Under the pieces are notes generated by a model. The model did not search any database. It was not told the DNA's origin and saw only the letters and a program-made list of their open reading frames with translations. From Cochliopodium minus (taxonomy: Eukaryota; Discosea; Himatismenida; Cochliopodiidae), in assembly GCA_024220525.1 (NCBI GenBank), contig JAMYWO010000008.1:254491-318490 (forward strand): 64,000 nucleotides of DNA, read 5' to 3'. Numbering within the stretch: the stretch's first letter is position 1; every line of letters begins with the position of its first letter. This document shows positions 10,901 to 20,968 of the stretch, in pieces. The translations under genes and the position numbers were made by a program.

Positions 10901-13900
10901 ACAAACTTGCTCAAATGAAGAGTCTCGAGTTTGGTGAGATGTTCTAGCATTTTTTGTTTTACAATTTTGTTTGTACTCATATAATCAGTTAAAATTTTGA
11001 AAGAAGTTCCATTGTTCACGTAATTAAAGAAGGAGTGGTTAATTACACTGTCTGCTATTTCTTCGTTTTCCAAAAGTTTGGTTACTTTGTCTTTTTCTCC
11101 AAACAAATCTGCTTTAGATTGATCGATTATGTTGAAAAGAATCTTTGAGATTTCTTCGAGAAGAAAATAGTTTTTGAAGAATTCCTTGTCTTCATATTGT
11201 TCGAGGATGATGACAATGTTATTCATTTTCTCCAATTTTTTCGCACTATCCATTTGAATGATGGACAACTTGTAGATCTTGTTCATTATTCTGAGTATGC
11301 TAAAGTTTTTGGGAAGCTCTGCTTCATTGAATTCAGACAACTCAATGATTTCTCTTGCAACAAACTTGGTTCTGTTAACTATCATCAACATTGTCTTCAG
11401 GAAAGTTCTTTCACTTAGAATGGGATTGTCCAAGAGGAATTTTGTCCCTTCCACTCTCAATTCCAAGTACCTTATTCTCGCAAGATAATCACCTTTTTAA
11501 AAATATTAATTTAAATTTTAATTTTTAATTTTTTTTAAAAAGAAACTAACCAGATGATGCTTCGTCCATGATTTGAGCTGCTTTTGTAATTAGACTTCTT
11601 TTTTCATTTATGTCTTTTTTAGCAGTAATTGCCTTTATAATAAATGAAAAATTTTAATGCAAAAAAAATTAAAAAATTAAAAATTACAAGCTTCAAAGTC
11701 TCTTCTGCAGCAGCCATACTAGATATTTTGAGTCCTTTGACAGTTGCACTGATACTCTCAAAATCATCTGTCACAAACTCGTAGTCGAAAAAAGAAGTTT
11801 TCTCATCGTTGTTCTCTTCACTATTGATTGTTCTTGATTCTTCATGTTTGGTGAATTTCTCCAAAACTTCTGTTTTTAAATCTTTTTTTAAAAATGAATT
11901 AAAATTTTAAATTTTAAATTTTTTTTTTTTTTTTTTTTACAAATTCCAAGTTTGAAGGAATAATATTTAAACAATTTAGACATGGAGACTTTGTTTAAAA
12001 GATGGTATGAAGGTTGTTTCTCTTCCTCTGTAAGAGCACAATCACCAAATTTCTTCAACAAGTTGTCTTTGACACGAGTAGGATTTCTCCAAATGTCTTC
12101 TTTGTTAGCTACTATCGAGTTATAAAATTCATTTACGACAACAAAAAAGCTCTCTGATTTGAAAACTCCAATCCTTTCCGATTCTTCTCTCATTTTCCTA
12201 TTTTAAAAATTCAAAAAAAAAAATTTAAAAGTTTTTTGTTTAAATTTTTTTTATTTTAAACTCACCATCTCAAGTGATTCTTTGTGATTCTACAAATCAT
12301 TTCCATTAGAGCTTGGTCCTTTATTATTGGATTGGTTGAATGATGTCTAACAATACCTTTTTAAAATTAAATTTAGATAATTTTTCAAATAAATACATTT
12401 ATTTTACCCAGATAGCGGGAATTTATTCCTCTTGCTTGCATGGATGAAGAAAGCCACCAGATATTCCAAACAAAATCCTTGTCTGGAGGACAAAATAATT
12501 TTGCAAATTTTGGGATCCTTTCTTCTTTCAGAACCTTAATTTTTGTTTCAAAAAAAAAGTTTTTATTATTTTTAAATAATTTAATTTTTTTTTTTTACTT
12601 TCATTGCTTGTACAATCTTGAAGTTACATTTTAACCAAAAAATTATTTTGACAATTAATTTTCATAAATTAATTAATACCTCCGAATTGTGAACTTTGAT
12701 ATCATGCTAAAAAAGAAATTGAAAAAATTAATATTTTGAAAACAAATAATTTATTTACCAATCCAAATCTAGAAAAAGCATCACTACTCAAAGGTTTCTT
12801 GTACCATTTGAGGAACTCTGGTCTTAATAATTGGTAAAATACAGAATTTGGTCTTGAGAAATCGAAATCAGGAGGAAAAAGCCTACAAATAAATTTTATT
12901 AAATTATAAATTAACAAAATCTGTTTTATTACCTGGCCACATCTATTAAATACAAATTCCCATCTTTTCCTAGATGCATCTAAAAAATTTTTTTAAAAAA
13001 ATAAATTTTTATTTAATTATAAACCTCAATATCCGCAGGACCAGTCATTGTGTGTGGATTTCTTTTACCATCATAACAAATATGAGGTTTCAAATAAAGT
13101 AATTCACCAACTTTCTTCATAAGATTTTGCGCAGTTTCATTGCTTGAATAAATAGTTTGTGCACCTGTAAAATCATAAAAAATCAATTAAAAATCAAAAT
13201 AAAAAAATTGTACCATCATTTGATCCATAAACTAAACTTTTGCTAGTGATTGGTATGAGCGCTTGTACTATTATTAAAATTAAAATGATTTTATTGAATG
13301 TAAAAGAATAAAATATATGACTCACCTGAAAGACAGTAACCAATAAATTCTACTCTGCAAGCCAATGAAACTCTCAAATTTCCTAGGTCGTTGTGATTAA
13401 TTAGCTTAAAAAGGAGTGCGATTGCCTTTAACTCATGTCCGACTGATTTTTGTGCAAGATTGTCCTTTTTATAAAAAAAATTTAAAGAAAGATTGCTTTT
13501 AAAACAACAAGATTTTACATTTCTCGATTTCCCTCCATAAAGATAAGCACCAACCGCTATTTGTACGTCTTGAGCAAATTTAAATAACATTCCATGGACA
13601 ATATACTGTAAACAAAATTTAAGAGTAAATTATTTAAGTTTTTTAACTTTAAAATTTTTTTTTACCTTATCTGAACAGAAATTAAAATTAAAATTTTATA
13701 ATCTTAAAAGATACCTCCACCAGCAATACCACCTTTTTAATTTTTAAAATTTGAATTATTAAAAATTAGATAAAAAAATTACCAAGAGAAGCAGGTTTTA
13801 TTGTTTTCTGAAATTAAATGAATTTAAATAATATTAGTATGAGTTTTTTGTTTGAATAAAATTTCCTTACTTTATTGAGTGGTAAAAATTTTTCTGAGAT

Positions 13901-14852
13901 GATTATTTCTCCATATTTCTTTCATTTAAAAAATAAGTATTAAAAAAATAGTTTATAAAAAAAGATTAAAAAGAAAAAGAATACCTTTGCGTTGAAATGA
14001 AAATTCTTTGTCAAAGTAGTAAATTGAGATATTTTCTCGTTATGATCTTGTATGTTTATTATCTTTTGAAATTGTGCATTGAGATCGGAGAATAAGTTGT
14101 ATTTTGACTCGTTGATAGAAGATTTGTAAAATTTCTTGTCATCTTCAGATTCACTTAAATCTTCAGAGTCAGAAAGATTCTTTTCTTGAATCATATTATT
14201 GGTAATTGTGAATCTTTTTTTTTTTGAAATTCAAAATTAAATTTAATTCCTCTCAAAGATATTTTCAATAAATTCTTTATTCTTTGATAAATATTTTTTT
14301 ATACCTGTACATATCTTCTGATTCATAATTGGAATGCATCGAATTGTTATCATAATTAAATCCACTCTCATTCTTATTGTTTTGATCCACTTCATAGCTC
14401 GAATAATATCCATGTTCTTTCTTAATTTTGGTTGTGACTGTTTTTATTTCTACACTGGGTGTATTTTTGTTGCTTGAACTTTCATAACTGTTTGATTTTG
14501 ATGAATCTATCATTTTGATGGTATCATAATTATCAGTATTAAGATATTTGTTCAATTCTTCATTATTTATTGATGTTGATGTACTATTATTTTCTGTTGA
14601 GTTGAGAAATGATTTGTTATTCATATTATTGTAGTTAATATTATCATTATTCATCTCATTATTGAGATTTGGGCTTGAAATTCCTTTATAATTTTGTTCT
14701 TCCCTCTCTGTTTTATAATTTGGATAGGAGATATTCAAATTAGCATTTGAGAAAGAATTATCTTCCAACAATTCGTAATTATTGTGAATAGAATCGTCAT
14801 CATCTTCAGTATGACCATATGGATGATAAAAATTAAACTTATTCTTTTTCAT
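7905..14852 (-). CDS. Clu domain - LRR - degenerate SDR fusion protein
   Basis: Twenty-seven exons join in phase to about 1816 residues. Boundaries: 14852-14305, 14213-13985, 13918-13871, 13807-13783, 13732-13715, 13670-13666, 13605-13519, 13464-13326, 13267-13214, 13164-13025, 12979-12933, 12882-12759, 12706-12680, 12616-12599, 12534-12408, 12356-12266, 12197-11941, 11881-11688, 11632-11551, 11492-10158, 10098-8944, 8888-8636, 8582-8416, 8346-8267, 8215-8164, 8108-8018, 7962-7905. Residues 1-259 are Asn/Ser/acidic and disordered. Residues about 260-490 are a Clu domain: YIVHGMLFKFA, GHELKAI, LVYGSNDG, LKPHICYDG, GPADIEMHLGKDGNLYLIDV, LLRPEFLKWYKKPLSSDAF. Residues about 755-1575 are leucine-rich repeats in two large exons. 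The C-terminus resembles a short-chain dehydrogenase (LVAVVT, KVIVISTRIGS, LYAPRMSLSSLHQLVKNVSIEW) but lacks the glycine motif and the catalytic Lys. Clu proteins bind mRNAs of mitochondrial proteins and affect mitochondrial distribution; this one has no TPR tail. Function of the fusion is unknown. Confidence 0.85.
13666..13670 (-). other. 5-nt microexon of the Clu fusion gene
   Basis: Exon 5 ends in phase 1 and exon 7 must begin in phase 0 to read YIVHGMLFKFA. The sequence between contains a TTCAG acceptor, the five bases ATAAG, and a GTAAAA donor. Including these bases restores the frame and adds Asp-Lys just before the Clu core, where family members also have a short basic residue. No two-exon splice in this interval keeps the frame. 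Confidence 0.7.
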
Positions 14853-14991
14853 ATAACTGAAATTAGGTTTAATAATTTCCAAAGATTTTGATTTTTTTTT
14901 TTTGATATCAATAGTGTGAAAATAAATTTAATTTTTCATTTAAAAACTTACTCCACAATAAAATTAATTAAATAAAAATCGTCCTCAATCT

Positions 14992-16646
14992 ATGGATACT
15001 ACAAAGTGGAAATATGCTTCACGCAAGTTTGAGGAAGTATATATGAAAGCAAAACAAAATAAAAATGATTGTGAATCACAAATTATAGTGGCAATAAAAA
15101 TTCTATTGAAAATGGGTAAAATTACAATATAATTACTGATTTTGGAACCTATTATATCAAAAAAAGATATAGAATTTGATATTTTAACAATTATCATAAG
15201 GGGAAATTTTTTTTTCTTTTTTAATATGTGTCTGGACCTCCAGACACATATTTTTAACACGATAAAAAAAATCATTCATCTCTATATTGGAGATATAACT
15301 TCTAATATACAATTGATATTACATACAGTGTATGGTTATTCGCATAATTATGCAAATTATTTTTCCTTATGTATATTTCTTTTTTAAAAAAATTGAAGAT
15401 GTAATCTTGAGCTATCAAAACGAAAAAAGAAAAGCGAGGAAATATTGCCTAAGATCTTGTTCACAAGGGAATTTGTTCGCGAATGTAAATTTCTTTACTA
15501 TTCTTTCAAATAAAATTATTAATTGGTTAGGGAGTAAAACAATATTACGGATTGGATTCAAATTCAAACGAAATAGAAGCATACGAAACATTAATGGAAT
15601 GTAAATTCAAAAAATAAAGAAATATTTGCTAAATAAAATTTGTAATTCTTTTGGAATTTACAAAGGCATATCTATTGATGAAAAATGTGAAAGGATTGAA
15701 ACAAATTATGCATATCATCTGCTTGCAATTATACTTATGAAGAATGGAAAAGATAAACAGAAAATGGAAGAGTATTTATTAAAAGCGATAGAATTGGGAA
15801 ATCATCAATCAATGGTAAATCCTTTCAATTTGATTAAAGATATCATCTAATAAACATTTAACAAAGCATACTCTTGGGCTTCTCTATCATCAATCCAAAA
15901 TCGGAAACAATTTATATAAAAAAGCTGTTGAATATTATGAAATGGCAAGGAAACATGGAAACCATCACTCCATCGTAAATCTCTTTTAAAGAGAACAAAA
16001 AAAAAAAATATTGTTGCTAATAAAAAGTAGTACAATTTAGGTATAATGTATTTGCAAGGTAAAGGAGTTGTAAAAGATTTTCTAAAAGCAAAAACATATT
16101 TTGAGGAGGCAAGTAAACTGGGAAAGTAAAAAATTTTAAATAAAAATATCAAGTTTATCAAAATTATTATACCCCACAACTTTAAGCTCTTTTGCTATGT
16201 TGAAACTTTCAAATATGTACGAATCTGGAGTGGGTATACTTTCCGACTCCGAACAATACTACTTTTATTTGGAACAATCAGCAAATCACGAAAATTCTAA
16301 CGCTATGTTTTCATTGGCAAGACTAATTGAACAAAAACAATGTAATATTTTTTTTCGTTTTGAACTTTTTTTTTTAAAAATTTTTTTTTTTTGTGGAATA
16401 GGTAATAGAGCTGCTGTTTTGTTTGCAAATGCACATGCTTTGGGAAATCCTTTTGCGTTGGGTTTTCTGGAAATTTTGATCAACTTAAACAATGTAGAAT
16501 GGCATTCTTCTTATCATTTTGCTTGGAAATCAGAAAAACTAAAGTTTAACATTACATTTCAATTAGAAAACCTAAAAACAGAAATACACACGCAAGACAA
16601 ATTTATTTTTACAAATTTTTTAAAAACTATCCACCCTTTTTTTTAA
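14992..16646 (+). CDS. Sel1-repeat protein
   Basis: Eight exons (14992-15115, 15399-15484, 15531-15600, 15666-15814, 15867-15974, 16031-16125, 16187-16341, 16402-16646) join in phase to 343 residues. The protein has tandem Sel1-like alpha-alpha repeats, seen as AxxYxxxAxxxGNxxSM-type units such as KMEEYLLKAIELGNHQSM, KKAVEYYEMARKHGNHHSI and YNLGIMYLQGKGVVKDFLKA. Sel1 proteins are scaffolds in signalling or ER-associated degradation. There is no signal peptide, so a cytosolic scaffold is likely. The gene starts 139 bp from the divergent Clu fusion gene. Intron 1 (283 bp) contains a perfect hairpin. A second, single-exon Sel1 gene lies at 60642. Confidence 0.8.
15223..15252. repeat. perfect inverted repeat (14-bp arms, 2-bp loop)
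   Basis: AATATGTGTCTGGA is followed by CC and then its exact reverse complement. It lies in intron 1 of the Sel1 gene and is much less AT-rich than its surroundings. It could fold into a 14-bp hairpin in RNA of either strand. Confidence 0.85.
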
Positions 16647-16894
16647 AAAACAGTTATTCATATTCTTTGAATGAACAAATACTTGCAATTTTACTTTGCC
16701 AAAAATACAAAAAAAACTCGATTTACTCTTCATTTCTTATGAAAGGTGTGACAATGATGATTATAAAATTTTTGTGTAACTATAGACGTATCATCCGTGT
16801 CAAATAAAACTTTTTCAACTTTTTGAATCCAAATTTAATATTTCAGTTATTTTTTTTGAAATAACCGCCTTTTTACATTTATAAAAAAAAAAAA

Positions 16895-18826
16895 ATGAAG
16901 GAGGATATTCAAGAGAACAAAAATGAGATGAGAAATAAGCAAGATATACAGTTGATATTCGAAACATTGGAATATCTGGGAGAAATAGGAAAAGAAACGA
17001 AAAAGAATAATGATTTGAGATCTCTTATTATCAACGTAAAAAAAAAAAAAAATCTTTAAAATACTATCAAGCCTCAATATACTATATAAACGTTGGATAT
17101 ACTAGTTATGTGATTTCCAAGAAAGATTTTCTACACCATTAGAATTGCCATTTGGATTAGGATCGGAATTCGCATCGATATTACCGACACCAAGACCTAT
17201 AAAAGTATTATTAGAACATAAAACGATATTCAAGACTGATAAAAAACCTGAAATAGAAATGTACGTCGAAAATGAAGGCGGAGAATTTTTTGTTTTTGCT
17301 GGAGGAGAAATTTGGAAGGATATGTTGAAGAATAACAAATTGATAGATGAGGATGAAAAGAAGGAGCCAACAAAGAATGGATTTTTGTGGATAAAAGATT
17401 TATTCAAAATATTCAGAGAAGAAAATAAAAATCCAAAATCAAGAAGGTAAATCTTAAATTTCTCAGCAATTATTAAAAATAAAAAACAAAATTAAAAAAA
17501 GATTGGCTGGATGTTGGTATTATACTGCATCCCAAATAAATTTTGATGAAGAGGATGAAGAAGAAGAGGATATTAACAATGTAGATCCAATGGAACAAAA
17601 ACTAAAGGTGATGGCAGATTTGGGGTTGTTAAACAAAGAACAGGGCGGAGAGAAGAATTCACTTACTGGTTTGTTAAACCTTGATGACTATGATTCCAAC
17701 GAGGATAATGATTTTGAACCAGACGACAATGAAGAAGATGGTAATTTTGAATCTTTTAATAAGTTTTTTGTTTTAAACTCTCTTTTTTGATCTATTTCAA
17801 TTTTTAAGCATTTCATTTTTTATTGTTTAATTTTTTCGAATAAAATTTTCGGTTTTTTTTTTTTTATTAAATTATTTTTGTAGAATCTGTATCAGATGAT
17901 TCTAAGGATGAGGAAGAATCTCCCAAAAAAAGAAAATTGGTCGAGTTATTGGACTCCAATATCAAAAAAGATGTTGTAATCGAAGAAAAGAATGACAAGG
18001 AAGATTTAGACGATGGGAAAAGTGACAAAGAAGACATGGACGAAAAAGAAGATGAAGAAACCAACAAGAATGTTAAAAAGGTGATTCTCAAGGATTTGCC
18101 TCCTCGGAAAAAAAGATTGGAGGGCATGTTGGATCTGAAAGACTACAAGTCTGATGAAGATAATGATTTCCAACCAGACGAAGATGAAGAAGGTAAAAAA
18201 TAAAAGATTAAATGTTTTCATTTTTGTTGATTTTTTTTTTTTTTTTTAATAAAGATGAAAGTTTTGAAGATGAAGGAAAACTTACAAAGAAGAAACTTCT
18301 TAATGAAAAAGGAGATAAGCAAGACGACAATGAAGAAGAAGATGAAGACGATGAAGATTTCAACCCAGATGAAGGAGATGATTACGATGAGAGAGATGAT
18401 GAAGGAGTCTCTGAGGGAGATGGACAAAGCATGAAGGAAAAGATCTTGTCATCCTTGTTTGGGATGGACAATGAATCTCAAGTGAGCTTCGATACAAGGG
18501 AATATATCTTGGATACCATCGAAGAATTGAAAGCATTCATGCCATCGCCAGATACACATATGCCATTTTACAAGAGGATGTTGGTGGAGATGAATCCTAA
18601 AAACATTGGAAATCTTAAATGGTTTCCATTTGGGATGCCTCCCCTACAAACAATGATTACTGCCATCCAAGAGGATGACGATGAAGATGAGGATATGTGC
18701 ACTTTCTTGCGAGAAGTATTGACCCCATTTGCTTCTGTACAACAACAAGATGAAGGGGATGAGGAAGGTGATGAAAATATGGACAAAAGTGATGAAAATA
18801 ATAATTTGATTTTTGAAAAGAAATAA
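16895..18826 (+). CDS. acidic repeat protein, possible histone chaperone
   Basis: Five exons (16895-17035, 17106-17446, 17502-17740, 17884-18192, 18255-18826) join in phase to 533 residues. The N-terminal ~190 residues are mixed and appear folded. The middle is strongly acidic and repeats a unit three times: LNLDDYDSNEDNDFEPD, LDLKDYKSDEDNDFQPDE and DEDDEDFNPDEGDDYDE, the first two preceded by a short basic or Gly/Leu-containing stretch. A less acidic block follows (EYILDTIEELKAFMPSPDTHMPFYKRMLVEMNPKNIGNLKWFPF), then an acidic tail. The acidic DxDF/FxPD repeats resemble histone-binding acidic motifs, but the family is not recognised; the chaperone idea is inference only. Basic KKRK suggests nuclear location. 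Confidence 0.7.
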
Positions 18827-18962
18827 TTAAAGAGAAAAAGATAAATCTATTTATCTTGATTTATATGCTTAAATAAACAATGTTTGTGCAAATAAATCAT
18901 TGAATTTAAATTTGATAGTCTGTTTTGTTGATATATAAGTTTGTTTTATTCAAGAATATTTC

Positions 18963-19425
18963 TTAGTTGGTTTTTTTCTTCAAACGTAATGGATGAAATG
19001 CCAAAAGATACACATTATGAAGATTATAAACACCCATTACTCCAGTAAGAGTTCCAAGAGCATATAATGCCTTAAAAAAAAAAATTAATCATAATGAATA
19101 TTTGTCAAATGAATAGATTTATAACAATGATATTTCGAATAAAGAAAAAATATAAAATATTAAGTATATGATGTTAAAATAAAATATTTTTTAATTTTGT
19201 TACATATTTATCTTTAGCTCCTTCTTTCAAATAGGTTGGTACACCATGTTTATCCCAAGTTTTAGCCTATAGAAATGAAAAATATAAAAATTTTTTTTCC
19301 ATAATCAGATTTTTTTATGATTGAAGGGTAAATAAATTAATTACTTGATGGAGAACTTGTGATTCATGAAGAATCTTGTAGTTCTTTTGGAAGGTTTTAG
19401 AGATATAAGTTCTGAATCCGTTCAT
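18963..19425 (-). CDS. cytochrome c oxidase subunit VIIa-like protein
   Basis: Three exons (19425-19345, 19266-19204, 19070-18963) join in phase 0 to 83 residues. The pattern matches COX7a: a short basic N-terminus, the segment LHQAKTWDKHGVPTYLKEG (family form F/LQ..DGxPVYLKGG), then one hydrophobic helix ALGTLTGVMGVYNLHNVYLLAF and a basic tail. COX7a is a small nuclear-encoded subunit of mitochondrial complex IV that crosses the inner membrane once. Length agrees with the family. The assignment rests on a short motif, so another small inner-membrane protein is possible. It is convergent with the acidic protein gene (136 bp) and divergent from the aminotransferase gene (225 bp). Confidence 0.6.
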
Positions 19426-19650
19426 TTTTTTTTTTAATTTTATACTCAAATATAAAAAATTTATAAAGGAAAAATATTGAAATCAACTGAGATCATTCCT
19501 AAATCAAATTATTTATCAAAAAGATTGAGAGAATAGAAAATATTATTTTTGAATCTCTTTAAAATTTAAAAAATGAAAGTTCATATTTTTTAATTTTCTT
19601 TGTTTATATGATTATATTGATCTTATAAATTAAAAATAAAAAAAATAGAG

Positions 19651-20744
19651 ATGATCACTGTTAAAAATGGAAATTTAATTGAAGAAACAACACCTTCTAA
19701 AGATTTATTGACAAGATATGGAAATGGAATGTAAAATTGAAACCACCCTTCTTTATATTGACTCTTTATAAAGGCTTATAAAATTGAAATAAAAAGATAT
19801 ACTGGATGCAGGACAATAAATCAAACAAATTTGGTGGGATATGAACTTCATATGGGAAGAATGGAGAATATAGGAAAATTGGTAGTGGAAGATAAAGAAA
19901 AGAAGATCTTCTCATTAGATCCAAACAGAAAAGGATATGATTTCGAGAAAATGGAAGATTATGTACTTCCATCATTAAAATTGGCAATGAATGAAATGTT
20001 AAAGAAGATGGATAAAGAATCAGAAATGAAGATAATGATGATCATCTACCCCACCGAACATTGGCATACATTATCAGAAGGAGAAATAGAAGATAGTGAA
20101 ATCTCATTGAAGAGAAGATATGATTTGATAGTGAGATGTGAGGCACATAAGTTCACCAATTTCATCGATTCGAATATCTATCTCAATGACACCCTGAAAA
20201 GAAGATTCGAGATTTATAAACATCTTGAATGGCCGATAGTCAGAGAAGAATTCATGAAGAATAATCCTCATTTGAAAGATGAAGTGGTAATAGGTAATAA
20301 AAAAAAAGATATATTCGTTTGATTATCATTCAAATTTCAATCTTAAAAATTCTTTCTTTTTTGATAGCTGATGAAAATGGAAACATTTACGAAGGATTTT
20401 ACTCAAACTTCTTCGCAATGAAAGGCAACTCTGTCATCATCGCTCCACAAGACAAAGTTCTGGGAGGAGTGACATCCAAAATAATAATAGGCATTTGTGA
20501 TCAACTCAAAATAAATGTGTTGTATGAGTTTCCCAACATAAAAGATGTTGACACTTGGTCAAGTTGTTTCATCACTTCTTCTTTTCGTGGCATTATTCCT
20601 ATTACCACCATTTCTGTTCTTGATTCCTCCCAAAAAGTTTCAGAAGTGATTTCTATTCCTAAATCTAGTGATTGTCCTTTGTTAAAATCCATCTTTAAAG
20701 AGTTTATCAAAAAGATTGAGGAGTTTTCAAAAAAGTTAATTTGA
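19651..20744 (+). CDS. aminotransferase class IV family protein
   Basis: Three exons (19651-19730, 19812-20293, 20368-20744) join in phase to 312 residues. The fold-type IV PLP family is indicated by the order of motifs: an N-terminal beta domain, the presumed catalytic Lys in CEAHKFTNFIDSN, then ADENGNIYEGFYSNFFAM (consensus DxxGxVxExxxSNxF) and IAPQDKVLGGVTSKIII (consensus TPxxxxxLxGxTR). The family includes branched-chain and D-amino-acid aminotransferases and aminodeoxychorismate lyase. The divergent N-terminal half resembles plant and protist D-amino-acid-aminotransferase-like proteins more than true BCATs. The substrate is not predictable. No targeting peptide is evident. Confidence 0.8.
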
Positions 20745-20968
20745 AAAAATAAATATTTCAAAAAATGTTTGGAAATAGTTCTTTGTGAAACCCAATTTTC
20801 CCAATAAAATATGGTTGTTTTTGTCAATATTTTCTTAAATTTTTTTGAGTCATCACTTTTTTAAAAAAATTTAAATATTTATTTGCACTGAAAAAAAATA
20901 TATTTAAAAATAAAAAAAAAAAAAAAAAAAAATAAAAGGAATATACTTTTTCTAATAATAATAAAGAA

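Noticed and set aside
14985-15275. 96-codon minus-strand frame
   Set aside because: Antisense to exon 1 and intron 1 of the Sel1 gene, with no family features.
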